Shown here: positions 24,006 to 35,862 of the stretch, piece by piece | Numbering within the stretch: position 1 is the first letter of the stretch | How the letters are laid out: each line of letters starts with the position of its first letter | Source of the DNA: Megamerina dolium | Taxonomy: Eukaryota > Arthropoda > Insecta > Diptera > Megamerinidae | Reading direction: 5' to 3' | Length of the DNA stretch: 64,000 bases | Assembly: GCA_963854835.1 (NCBI GenBank) | Contig: OY978526.1 | Location: 64,829,765 to 64,893,764 of the forward strand | The notes under the pieces: model-generated | The model's database searches: none | The model's input: only the letters and a program-made list of their open reading frames with translations | What the model was told of the DNA's origin: nothing | Made by a program: the position numbers and the translations under genes

Positions 24006-24060
24006 GCGGGCCGGGTCAAAACATTTTGCGGGCCGCCCGGGGTTGCGCACCAGTGGTCTA
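24006..24060. mobile_element. Possible hAT transposon terminus
   Basis: GCGGGCCGGGTCAAAACATT, then TTGCGGGCCGCCCGGGGTTG and CGCACCAGTGGTCTA, form a GC-rich island in AT-rich DNA. Read in reverse it starts TAGACCACTGGTGCGCAACC and then GGGCGGCCCGC. Many hAT elements end in CA(G/C)TGGT-like TIRs followed by GGCCCGC motifs. The partner end was not found. Confidence 0.35.
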
Positions 24061-27000
24061 GTGTATTTATAGTCTATTTACAAGGGCTGTGATGCATTTA
24101 TGTTACTATGTAGGTAATCCAAAAAGCCAAACTTATTTAACCTCCCTGGTAGTATATTTTTATAATAAAAATTGAATTTTAAAATAGTTTGTGTCTTGAA
24201 GTCAACAAAAAAAATCAGATTAAAACAGATCAATTCGGGTGCAGATATTTTAAAGGCATTTCACTGTGCAAGTAGCTGTCTTTAAATGTGTTGATATTAT
24301 TATATTTAGAATTCAATTCATATTCAATATATATATTTTTTAAACTGAATTAAATATAAGTCATCAACAGTCACCAAAAACAAAAAAAAAAGATTTATAG
24401 AATGACAACAACGTTGGCAATAACAATCAGTCGTCATCAGCACTATACATATGTATTTATGTACCATTTATTACCTACTTAGAACACACCCTAGTACCCG
24501 TACTTACAAAATTTTGTGTGTGACTCCTTTACAAAAATTTAAATGAAACAAAACAACAACCACAATCACAACAGCCAAAAGCTAAAATACATACATAACA
24601 CACACATACACACACAATGAGAAACCAGTTTCAAATATGAAAAGGCCAACAAATAAGACAATAACAACAACAACAACCGCTATTATGTATTACTTGAAGC
24701 CAAAGCTGAAGCAGTAGCTGAAGCTTTCATTGAAATAAACACAGGAGTCATTGAATTAATGCGAGAGAGAGATAGAGGTATAATAGCTGATGCGGAGAAC
24801 AAGAAAGAGCAATATGTATACCTATTATGAGTAAATGCGAGAATCCCACGCAAAATGATATAACTACAATAACAATTTTAGTCACTTTATTCACATTTTT
24901 TTCTATTAGATTTATATTTTTCTTGTTATTGTTGTTTTTAGTATTCCATAAAACAACTTGACGACGACGACTACAACTGCAACTATAATCACAGTTATAA
25001 TATTCACGGTTAAGAAAAGCTTAGAAAACGCACAAAAACACGAACATAATGCAAAACAACACACATACAAGAAACAACAACAAAAATAATAACTATAAAT
25101 AAAACAAAAATGAAGCAAGCAAGCAAGCATCTAACAAATACTTAGTAATCAAGAAAACCCCTACGCAGAAGGTTACTCAATAATAACAATAACAACAACA
25201 ACAATAAAAACAACAATGCCTTATAAGCACGAATCGACAAATCGTTGCAACAGCAACAACAATATATATTATTTTCCCATTGCTTTATTATTGTTGTTTT
25301 AGTTTCATTGAACAATTCACCATGAAAGTGACTTTTTTATTCCACAGCTTGGAAAAAAATAGTTTTCAAGAATAAAATTTATGTATTTTAAATTTAGCAT
25401 TTGTTTTTTTTTTTCCTGTTCTCATTTTTCTTGCTCTCTCTATATTTATGATATTCTTATAGAATTTCCCTCTTCTCTTATTCTCATTTTTCTTCTTCTT
25501 ATCCCTCCTCTTCCCTTCTTTTTGCCAAATTTTACCTTAAACGATCATCATAACACCATAGTCATTCGTACCGTTGGTGCTGCTGCTATTTTTTCACTTG
25601 TTGTTATTGCATTAATACACTTGTTCTTATGATATTGTCATAGGTACCTAAACATATTTCCATAAATATGTGTATGATGGTTTATGTCTATGTGTGTTCA
25701 TTTGGTGTGGCAAATTTGCATGCCAAATTATATTTTGAAATGAGGAGAACATAAAGCATAACACGGAAAATACAACAAATAATACATAATAATAATAATT
25801 TGTCAACCTTTAAAAGCCAACATAACAGTGTTTGGTCAATATGAATAATACCGATTGCCATACAATATTCCCATTCTCTATATATGTATTATAAGATAAA
25901 TCACTATTAACACCAATCGACCGTTATGAAATACTCATACAAATCCCGATTCTCTATATAATAAGAGAAATATATTGATCGTGTCTTAGTCCCATTGATG
26001 GTATATGGTAGGAATTAGCGGCTAATTAGATGATCTTGAGTCAGTTGACTTTTCTAGGAGTGACAAAACGCCATCTACTCTAAACGACCTTCTTAGGCTT
26101 GACCGCTTCCAAATGAAACTAAAAAAAAAGGAAATCTGAAAGAGGATTAAATTTTTTCAATAGCAATCTTTAACTTAATTACGGTAGATGCCAGATCCGT
26201 AGTGGAATTCCATGGAATTCAACTATGTAGAGGGTCAGTATACCGCAAATGATCGCAAACTACAAAGTTTTAATGGGCTCTTTGTAGGAAATTAGATCGA
26301 GTTTTTCTTTAACTTCTCCGAATGACAAGTCAAACCGTAAAGTTCACCGAAGCATTTCAATTCACCTCACATTAATGTAATTTTATGAGATGAATGTTCA
26401 AAAAAAACTGGATTTTCAGCTAATAGCTTCGGAAATGCTTACTTTGGACAAAAAATATGTCGTATCAAGGTTGTAATGACGAAGAAATTTTGTTTCGTAC
26501 ATTATATAGACAGAGAGTGATTATATCAACAGCAAGAGGCTCGTGGGCGCATGCCCCTTAAATAAAAGCAATAAGTGATCATGAAGAAGCGTATAAAACA
26601 ATGTAACTCGTTTTGAAGTAGTCCGAGCTGTTCAATTTATTTCAAAGAGACAATCTGCTGGTTGTTCTTATTGTTTGACAGAGTTTAGGAAGGCTATTAT
26701 CCTAGTCATAAATTATATATAAATTATAATATGTATTAGAATCTCTAAAGCATACGCTGTGTATTTATCGATTTTTCCATCAAAGAAGTGCATATTATGA
26801 TTGACAAGTGGCGCACAGAAGGGCAAAATGTACATAACTTTTAACGTACTCTTCACAGATATCCCAAAATATCTACATGAAAGTTATTAACAAAACTCGA
26901 GACTCGAGAACAATAAAGACAAACAAAGCTTCTTCCTCGTCATTTTTGATGTGAAATATTTTATATAATGGAATATGCTATCTTTCCCAGCAAGTTATTT

Positions 27001-28484
27001 GTATAGTTCCATTAATTCAGGGTATAAGTGCTTTGCCAAGATGTATTTGTAACGGCTAATTTTATCACATGGGATCTCAAAGATACGTCATGAGTCCCAT
27101 TTTGATGTATTTATCTTAGCGATGTACAATTGGAATGTTCATTCTAAGGAACTAACTATGTACTTTTTAAGAAATTGTCTTTGTAACGAATAGTGAATTA
27201 CAAGAGCTTGTACAATGAACATCTTCTCTATGAGGTACTTACAGACAGAGACATACTTATAATACGAGTATAAACGGAGACACAGATTCAAACAACCATA
27301 AAAATATGTAAATATAAGCAAATCAAATCTGTTTAGTCGTGGGAATGGAAAAGAGGAATTTTTGTGGTATGAAAAATGTTTATTTTTGGTTGGTACATAC
27401 GTTAGCTTTTAAAATTTTTACGAACAATAAATAATAAAACTCATATCCGCACCGGTAAAATACAGAAACGAATAGTTTGCGTATTAAAATTGCTATTAAA
27501 TTGGACAGATTTTGAACCTGCACCATACATAGATAGGCCATCGCCAAGAATAGGAGGTTCCCACGAAAATTATATACATTTCTGACCAACAACTTGCAAC
27601 AACAGAACAATGTTTTGCTGTTCTTGATTTTCTTTAATTCGTGTAAGTTTGGAACTTATTGTGCTGTTTGTGTGACGACAAATAAAACTTTGGCTAGCAG
27701 CCTAGTCCATTTTCTCATTGTAACATTAATATATCACATCCTCTTTGGGCATAGCCATTCGTTATTCTGACAACCAGCAAGCCTGACAACTCAGTACCCT
27801 AATGATATCTAAGCTAATACTAGAATTGGCTATCACTTGTTGCTTGCTTGGTTTCACAACCAATGACACTAAAGTTTATATTTATTTATGCCATTTTTTT
27901 TCCGTTCAGTTCAGTGTAGCAGTTGTAATTATTATTACTATTTTATTTTATTTATTTTTTTTTTTGAACCTGGATACTTATTTTCAGGATATGTATAAGT
28001 TTTAGATGATATTTCAGCAATATTCGCATTGGATGTTTGCCTCGAAGCCCAAGTCTATAGCTTCAATTACCTCACAAACCGATTTTCTATCCTAGATGTC
28101 TCTGAACAAAATCCTAATATTTAACGATTTCAATCTGATATTACTCCGAAATATTAATTATATGGAACTGAATCTGGAATTAAACAAAAATATCCAAGAA
28201 TATCACTGCAACAACACAACCAACGCAAATATAACGTTTTGCATACAGTGTTTCAACCCGCTTCCAAACTACGTTTTATAAATATTCCAAAATTGTCCAG
28301 GTTTTCATTTAAAAACTAAAATGCCCCGTAACTGAATGGAGAAATTATTGCCCCTGTCTGTGTATCGTGTAGTTCAGGAATCAATGTTTTCGGAAACAAA
28401 CTGTTCCTAATGCGACAGCCAAAGTGTTAAACTAAAGCTGTACGATCAACTGTTTAATCCAAAACTCTTATTCATCATTTATTC
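24061..28484. other. AT-rich non-coding DNA
   Basis: Triplet (CAA/AAC) clusters at 24390-24690 and 25180-25260. No ORF shows a recognisable domain. A 61-codon ORF at 28096-28281 has normal-looking composition but no known motif and no gene context. Confidence 0.45.
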
Positions 28485-28508
28485 GATTAATCAAAATTTT
28501 GATTAATC
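28485..28508. repeat. Perfect 24-bp AT palindrome
   Basis: GATTAATCAAAA followed by its exact reverse complement. The half-site GATTAATC is itself palindromic and resembles a homeodomain site. It lies about 80 bp left of the DD41D mariner, next to a GTGGCGTAGCTAGG motif (28531-28544) that looks like the end of another degraded transposon. Confidence 0.6.
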
Positions 28509-28588
28509 AAATAGTTAAAAAATGTGGTATGTGGCGTAGCTAGGATTTGCTAAAGTTGGGGAGAGGGTTTTTAGATGAAAAATATGTA

Positions 28589-29866
28589 AAGGGTTATCCA
28601 TTTTTCGGTTTCAAAAGTAAATGTAAATAAAACACATATAAAATATTTTTTATCATGATATTTCTTTTTTATTATAAAGTTTGAACGTTGACATTATGTG
28701 TGAAATACTACATCATTTAAATGACCACCACGCGAATTGTTGCAAGCATCGATTCTTTTGAGGTAATTTTCGACCACTTTTTGACACATATTGGGCGGTA
28801 TCTCAGCCATAACGTGACGAATGTTGGTTTTTATGTGCTCAAGAGTTAAAGGTTTATCTGCATAAACACGGTCTTTCGCGTAGCCCCACAAAAAAAAGTC
28901 AAGCGGTGACAAATCGCATGATCTTGGTGGCCACTTGATATCGTCACGACGAGAAATTACGCGGCCAGAAAATTTCTCTTGCAATAAAGACATATTTGCT
29001 CGAGTTTTGTGGCATGTGGCACCGTCTTGTTGAAACCACATATTCTCTAAGTCGTATTCTTCAATAGCAGGCAAAAAAGAGTCGGTTATCATATGACCAT
29101 AACGCTCCGAATTGACGGTGACAGTCGTTCCATCGTCGTTTTCGAAGAAGCAAGGTCCAATCACACCTCCGGACCAAAGAGCGCACCAAGCAGTGACGTT
29201 TTGTGGATGTAGTGGCCTCTCTTCAATTATTTGAGGATTCTCAGAACCCCAAATACGACAATTTTGTTTGTTAACATACCCACCGAGTGAGAAATGTGCT
29301 TCGTCGCTGAAGAAAATTTTGTTCGAAAAATCGCCGTCCACCGCCTGTTTTTCAAGCACATGGTCAGCTGGCTTCAGTTGTTGTGTGAGCTGGATTTTAT
29401 ATGGATGTAGGTGTAGATCCAAATGCAAAATACGCCATAATATGCCGTAAGACAGTCCTAATTCCTGAGAACGACGAGGAATCGACACATTCGGGTCTTC
29501 GGCAACACTTTCACTTACAGCAGCGATATTTTCGGTGGTACGAGCGAAACGATGATGCACAGGCCTTACAATATCTGTAACCGATCCAGTCTCTTCATAT
29601 TTCTTTACAATTTTGCCAATTGCTTGCGTAGTTGGACGATTATGTAAACCATAATCTCCTCTTAAAGCACGATATGTGGCTGTGGCAGAATCACCATTTT
29701 TGTAGTAGGTTTTTACAATTTTAATGCGTTGTGCGATAGTTAAGCGATCCATTTTCGCAAATGTCAGACTTCGAACTGAAAAAGAAAGAAATTGTTTTAA
29801 CAACTCAGTTTGACAGATGTCGAATTCTAGCCCTATACTTTTGAAACCTCGAAATGGATAACCCTT
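28589..29866 (-). mobile_element. Complete DD41D (rosa-type) mariner element, 1278 bp
   Basis: 31-bp terminal inverted repeats match at 28 of 31 positions: left 28589-28619, and right 29836-29866 read in reverse. Both begin AAGGGTTATCCATTT and share GGTTTCAAAAGTA, with three adjacent mismatches between. A TA dinucleotide flanks each end (28587-28588 and 29867-29868), the target duplication expected of Tc1/mariner. The size and the single ORF fit a whole element. Conserved ends and an open frame suggest fairly recent arrival. Confidence 0.93.
28694..29752 (-). CDS. Mariner-family transposase, DD41D, 352 aa with a linker gap
   Basis: This is a cut-and-paste transposase that would bind the element's TIRs and cleave DNA through a metal-binding Asp triad. 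An N-terminal HTH region (about 1-115) precedes the catalytic domain. D150 lies in SDEAHF, D243 in FQQDGATCH and D285 in CDLSPLDFFLWGY, giving 92 and then 41 residues between them: the DD41D signature described for rosa elements of Ceratitis. I chose the ATG at 29752 (MDRLTIAQRI) because the 17 upstream codons do not resemble the family and 352 aa is the usual size. Compared with the mariner remnant at 4.6 kb, about 9 residues are missing after LKPAD (residue 130), where an aromatic-rich ...KWVL linker is expected. The frame is open, but the protein may be inactive. Confidence 0.9.
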   Translation of the reverse strand: MDRLTIAQRIKIVKTYYKNGDSATATYRALRGDYGLHNRPTTQAIGKIVKKYEETGSVTDIVRPVHHRFARTTENIAAVSESVAEDPNVSIPRRSQELGLSYGILWRILHLDLHLHPYKIQLTQQLKPADHVLEKQAVDGDFSNKIFFSDEAHFSLGGYVNKQNCRIWGSENPQIIEERPLHPQNVTAWCALWSGGVIGPCFFENDDGTTVTVNSERYGHMITDSFLPAIEEYDLENMWFQQDGATCHKTRANMSLLQEKFSGRVISRRDDIKWPPRSCDLSPLDFFLWGYAKDRVYADKPLTLEHIKTNIRHVMAEIPPNMCQKVVENYLKRIDACNNSRGGHLNDVVFHT

Positions 29867-30237
29867 TATAAGAATAAATTTTTATTGAATTATTTTTAAA
29901 CATCTATATATTATTATTTTTCTTTCTTAACAAGTCCATCGGCCAAGAAGTGATCTACCCCTAATCCCCTTGGCTAATCTGCCTTTGAAAATGCATGTCA
30001 CAGAGTTGAAATTAAGGACTTTGTTCTCAAAATGATGTAACTATTACACAACCCCACTATAAAAACCAAGTTGAGTTTCGGATTACTGAATACAAATCTC
30101 TGATCGGATTTCCGCCATTTCCCTCAGGTTTCTTTGAAACATCAAAAAGCTGGAAAAACTGCCGAAAAAACGATTTTATTAATATTAAGTGACTAAATTG
30201 ACGGAGATGGGGGAAATCCGACCACGACTTCTGGTTT

Positions 30238-30364
30238 AGCAACCCAAAGTCCATAAAATGGGACTAATCTGGTTCGTCGGACATCCAACATTTGATTAAA
30301 TTGTCAAAAAAGAAATTGGATGTCCGACAAACCAAATTAGTCACATTTTGGATTTTGGGTTGCT
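30238..30364. repeat. Long imperfect inverted repeat (hairpin), ~50-bp arms
   Basis: Arm 1 (30238-30288) starts AGCAACCCAAAGTCCA and ends GTCGGACATCCAA. Arm 2 (30316-30364) is nearly its reverse complement, with roughly six mismatches and a 2-bp gap. The loop is 27 bp. Outside the arms, 30080-30165 and 30368-30435 are partial direct repeats of each other (CAGGTTTCTT, then GCTG/GGCTG and a run of A), so the hairpin sits within a larger rearranged repeat. Confidence 0.7.
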
Positions 30365-30479
30365 AAATTCGAATACGTAGTCCCATTTTAGACATCATCT
30401 TCAGGTTTCTTCCGAACTCCAAATGGCTGAAAAAAATGCGATGCGAGTTTTCATTCTAACCTAAAAAAATAACAAAAAA

Positions 30480-33400
30480 CATAGCTGAAAACGATGTTTT
30501 TCTATTCCCTGTCTTATAATACTAAGAGTTAATTGAAATTCCAGGTTTTCTGCTATTACCTGTTTTTTTTTTGGCTTCTGGAAATACGCATTTAATCATC
30601 CATCTTTTTATTAGAAACCTACCCATCAATTTCTCTTCATTAAAAGCTAGTAATATAATATTTATTCTGATTGGTTTTAACCAACCATAAATATACTCGA
30701 CACAACTAGTTCCAACCATCATCAGCCACCACCACCACCAACTCTACAACAGATATGTACTACCATTACCACCGTGATTACACCACCAACTCATATACAC
30801 GCGCTCACGCTTCGCTGCTCCACTCCACATTGCTTCACCATCAATTCATTTTCATTACTGTTCAGTAGGTATCGTACATACCACCTTCCTGACACCGTAC
30901 GTCGTTGATCCCTTTTTACCCTACTGCTGGTAAGCAGCCAGCCACATTCAGCATTATAAATACATATACATATACTAGCAGTAAAGCTTGCTTAGTTGCC
31001 TGCTCCGTTGATTTGTTTGAATTTTTGGTTTTCATTTATTGTTTGCTTAAGTATGTATTTGTAAACTGGCTTACATTTGCTTGATTTTGGCTTACATGCC
31101 TTGTACATGCTACATCTATATATACGTATTTATAAGTATTTTATATAGAAGTAGATACCTATGTACATACATGCATATTTAGATAAGTGTATAGAAAAAT
31201 TTGCGTTGGTATGCGTTACATGTATTGTACAATATAAATCCCCCACATTTATGCGCTAGAAATATATAGTATAATAAGAAGTTATAAACTTACATGATCA
31301 TCGTCATTACATGAGCCGTGCAGAGAACGAGAAACTGAGTTAAATAGTAGACCCCTATATTGTGAATGAGAACAGAAAGCCATAAGTAGTTTACACTCTC
31401 AAGCTCTTCGCCACCCAACAATCGCATATAGTATATGTGATATTTACTCTACACTTGTTGTGCTCAGTACAGAAAGAGAGCGGGAAAGATCATATACCAA
31501 CATGTTATAATACTGACAAGTTGCAGTAAGCTGAGTTGAGTTGTGCGTTTATTGTTATTTATTTTGTCGCACAACTCAAATTCTTCACCTTTTTATTATT
31601 AAATCTTGCCAAGTCAATGGTATGAGTGGGAGAGTGAGAGAGTGCGAGATTTCCCATCAGCTCGCATAATTCTCAAGAGTCAACGCAACCCCAATATAAT
31701 ATTTACGAGCACCTTTATTTGCGTATCGGGGTACTATAAGTAACGAGAGCAGAAAAAACCGGCTAAGCAGAAATATATAATAGTCACACATACATATGTA
31801 TGTATGTATGTATGTATGAATTACGTGCCTTATGATCTTTGCATTGAACTAATTATGTATGATTATATATCAATACTTGATTGATTGACATCAATATATG
31901 TATGTGCATACGTATATTTTTGATTCTTATCATCTTAATGATCCTATAATATGCGAGTTATATATATACATATCGTGCATATAAGTAACATATCACTGAC
32001 AAAATATATTACTTACGCCCCCAAAATGAAATCAATCGATCGAACTGCAAAGGGGCGTTTTTTTTTTTTATTGTACTATTCTTTTCTATTCTAAAATAGC
32101 TCTATAGCAAACTAGTCCTCCAGTTGGCTTCAAACAAGAAATTAGAAATAAATTATTCTGTAATTAAATTATGAGTTGACACCCTTATTTTATTTTCAAC
32201 TTTCCTTTAGAATAACGCAAATCTTTTGTTAAATTCCATATGTACCTACTGCTGAAATGTAGGCCCTTGTATGTCAACAAGTGAACGTTTTCAATTGATG
32301 TACTCGTACGATAATGGTATATATTGTACATGAGTGTGTATGAGTGAGAGTTTGGTATTTGCTTCTCTACTGAAATTCTTTAATTGATATTTGCTAAAGA
32401 TTAACGATTGAAAAAGAGTCATGTATACATGTACATATGTATGTAGGAATATAGAAATATTTGGGTGAGTCTTCGACGTAGCACTGGAGAAATATCTCCC
32501 TATTTCTTTACATACCTATACAGTTATATTTACTTTACTATTATGAAGGTATATATGTATATATATATGTGTTTAGTTAAAAAAAACTGTTGAATTGACA
32601 TTTCAGAAAATATCAAAAGCTTTACATAGAGGCGAACCAATAAAGTTAATAAGTCATTAGAAAGGAGTGGTGAGAATTGAGGCATTGAGAAACTGATATA
32701 ATAAATATAAGTAGCTACCTACATATTTTGTATTCTTTAAGGAGAAACGATATAAATTTAGATGAGAGAAGGAGAGTGAGTAAGAGAGATAGAAAGTAAG
32801 CATTTGATTTTGACAGGGCTACCACTTTACAAGCAAAACATTTCCATTAATCAGCATTTAATTTTTTTACCAATATAAATGCATTCATTTATTAAATAAT
32901 ATATGTAATCAAAATAAAGTACAGTTAAATAATACAACAAAAGTAACATAAGCTGCCTTAATGTAAAAAATGTGTTTATCACTTATGTATGCTTCAGTTG
33001 ATTTCATTCATAATAAATGTAAATGTACAAATGGTCAAATCTTTATAATCGAATTAAAAAAAATTAATTTCTAGAAAAGAGAAACTATTTTGACTTTTGA
33101 TTTGACAGTGCTTTTTTCAACGCGCGTGAATTTGACAGTTCGACGTAAGATCAGCGAAGATTGGAGTAATCTAAAGCAGGTGGAAAAATTAGCGATGCAT
33201 CGAATGCATCGATGCAGCGATTTGTCGAAAGTAAGACACTAGAAAATAGTTCTTTATCCGGATAATTTGGAAAAAAATATTAAGCGCTGTTTGCGTCAAC
33301 TATCATTAGAAATATATTTGATTTTGACATTTTTTACAATATTTCTTATATTACCTTATTGCCTTTATCAACATAGAGTCCACTCAAGTCATTTCTTTTT

Positions 33401-35069
33401 AATAAATTTCCGCTGGCATTTTTTTAAGTTACTTGGCAACACTGCCATTTCTTAAGTAAAAGATCACCAGGCAAATTTATGAGAATACTCGTGTCGTATT
33501 TTGTTGAAGTATTGTTTCTGTGTATGTATGTATGAGTCAAGAAGTTAATTTGAGTGAAGTCAAAATGTCAAATACGCTGGCCAAATTAACTTGCGGTTGA
33601 TTGTGATTTTTCATTAGTATTGTTGGTGTTTATGGGAACTCCGTACTCGCAAGTAAAAATGAAATCGATACCCTTAATATATCGACTATGTAAAGTAATT
33701 TAAATTGAATTTAGCATTTATTAATGGAAATATTAATAACTAACGGTGAGAGCGGTTCTGTGCAAAAAAAAAAAAAATTATTGTATATTACACAAATTTA
33801 AAGTGAAAATAAAATATTACATATATGTGAAATAAGAAAAACAAAATAATTAATAACATTGGAAAATTTTTGTTTTTTTAATGCTAAAGGAAATCAATTA
33901 AGAGAGCAAAAGTTTGAGAGACGGTGGTGTGTGTGTTGTGTGTGGGAGAGAGAAAGAAGGAGAGAAAGATGATGCACAAAGCGCCATTATCAGTAGTCAG
34001 CAAGTATATTTCATGCATACGCCATGCTTGTTCATACATGCGAGTATTTGTTTACTTATAATCTGGTGGAAGTGGGGTTGCTTGTTGTTAGTTGTGCCTT
34101 GATTACATGAAAATTGAAATCAACCACTAAACAATGCATTGCATTCAATTTAAAAATTGTACGTATGTTTATGTATTTGCAAGACTATTCAAACAACAAC
34201 ATATACAAACATATTACATATCCATTTTGATGTCAGATTTTCAGTTTAGTTTAACTTCGTCATTTTTATCCACCATGATTCGCGATTATCTTTACAATTT
34301 GTTATTGTCGTGTCTCGTCGACATCGTCATCGACACCATTATATTCATATAATTCGTCCAGATTGCTTTCGTGCGTTCGCCTTCGTGCATTCGTCTATGC
34401 CTGTTCGTTATCAATCTAAAGCACGACGACGTTCAAAGAGTGTGGCAACCATACATATTTTTTCTTGTTGAATATACCTACGCACAGCTAAAACAACTTT
34501 TTTCTGACTTTACATTCAACAATCAACGAAATGATTGCATATTGGAATATGAAGGGGAGGATTGAAAGTTACATAGCACAACAAGCTGTAGAATTTGTAT
34601 AGACCATATTACGGTCACAAAATCCTCAACAATTCCCCTTTCAATATGAACTAGACACACTCCACCTTGTCCAAATACCCTAGTACCATTAATTTTATGC
34701 GTAAGTGTTGGTTTAAATTTCTAAACAGCAGTACGCGGTGCGGTCTGTAAAATCATTATCGTCATCATCATTATTATCATTACTGTTTGTAACCGTGTCT
34801 ATGTGTATGTGTGTGAGCATGTGTTGTTATTTACCATTATGCTCGCACAATTCAACTCAAAACAAACAGAAAAAATTCATTTACAATACAACTCAACTTG
34901 TTGTCTATGTTTTTCACTCTTTTCACAATATTTCTCTGTCTCTGTTTCTCTGATTATCTCACACACTCATTCAACGGCATACAAGCAATGAGCATGATTA
35001 CTCTCCCCGCTCGTTTGACACACAATGAGACTTTTGCATAAGTTGCATGTCAACACCGACAACGATAGC
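30480..35069. other. AT-rich non-coding DNA
   Basis: TATG microsatellite at 31795-31819. An alternating GATGCATCGA motif lies at 33193-33220. No recognisable gene. Confidence 0.5.
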
Positions 35070-35239
35070 GGCAAAGGCAACGGATCGTTGGTTTGGTCGT
35101 TCGTTCGTTCGTGTGGTTTGTTTGTTGCTGTGGTGGTGATTTGTTCGTTCGATTCTTCGTTTCTATACATATGTACATTCGGTTAGCTCGGTCAACAGGG
35201 ACGCGACAATATTACAAATTTGTAGTATCCCTACAATTC

Positions 35240-35856
35240 AGTTCTTGTTTCGAGGTTGTCCGCCGCTGGTGCGCGGTGGTTACTTAATTTTATATTCTGC
35301 TTGGTTTTTTTATTCGGTTATTTTTAATCAAATAAACAAATTTTTTTTTGTATGTGTATTTTGTATTACTATCATCGTGTTAATTTTATATTATATTCAA
35401 TTTATAATTTGCATAAAAAAAAAATTATCAAATTACAAAGTGATAGAAAATTGAAAATAATTTACAAATGCAAAATTAAAGCGAAATCATTAACAGTTTC
35501 TTGAATGAAATGCAAAACAAACAAATAAAAAAACTGTAATTTCCAACAAAACCAACAAAAATAAACAGATTATGATAAGACGAGGAATCTAATTAATTAT
35601 AACAATGCAAAAATATTAACGTTAATAATGTATAAAAAATAAGATATTTTAATAAATTACATAAATTAGTGGAAAATATTTACCAAAAGCCTCAAGAAAA
35701 AGTGACAAAATTTAATAAATCTTCTGCAGAAAGCTTCCATCCAAAACAACAATATAAAACTTTAATTCAATGGATTACAACTACTATTATTTGGAATAGT
35801 TTCATTCAACAGAACTTTTATTATCGAGTATAATTTTTATACAAGCATCATTGCTG
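35240..35856 (+). promoter_or_regulatory. Candidate 5' leader exon with initiator and strong splice donor
   Basis: An initiator-like TCAGTT (A at 35240) lies in a locally GC-richer stretch (35070-35280). The next 600 bases are A-rich, have no long ORF and end at a consensus donor, CTG|GTAAGT, with GT at 35857-35858. No convincing TATA box or correctly spaced downstream promoter element was found. The nearest supported acceptor for a recognisable gene on this strand is the ttk acceptor at 63205, about 27.3 kb away. A long leader intron is plausible for ttk, but the exon could belong to another transcript or be spurious. Confidence 0.35.
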
Positions 35857-35862
35857 GTAAGT

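Noticed and set aside
33193..33220. GATGCATCGA alternating palindrome as a regulatory element
   Set aside because: Short and isolated; no nearby promoter signal or repeat context supports a function.
1043..33579. 16-bp exact match AATGTCAAATACGCTG at 1043 and 33564
   Set aside because: A single 16-mer match is close to chance expectation in 64 kb of AT-biased DNA, and the flanks differ.
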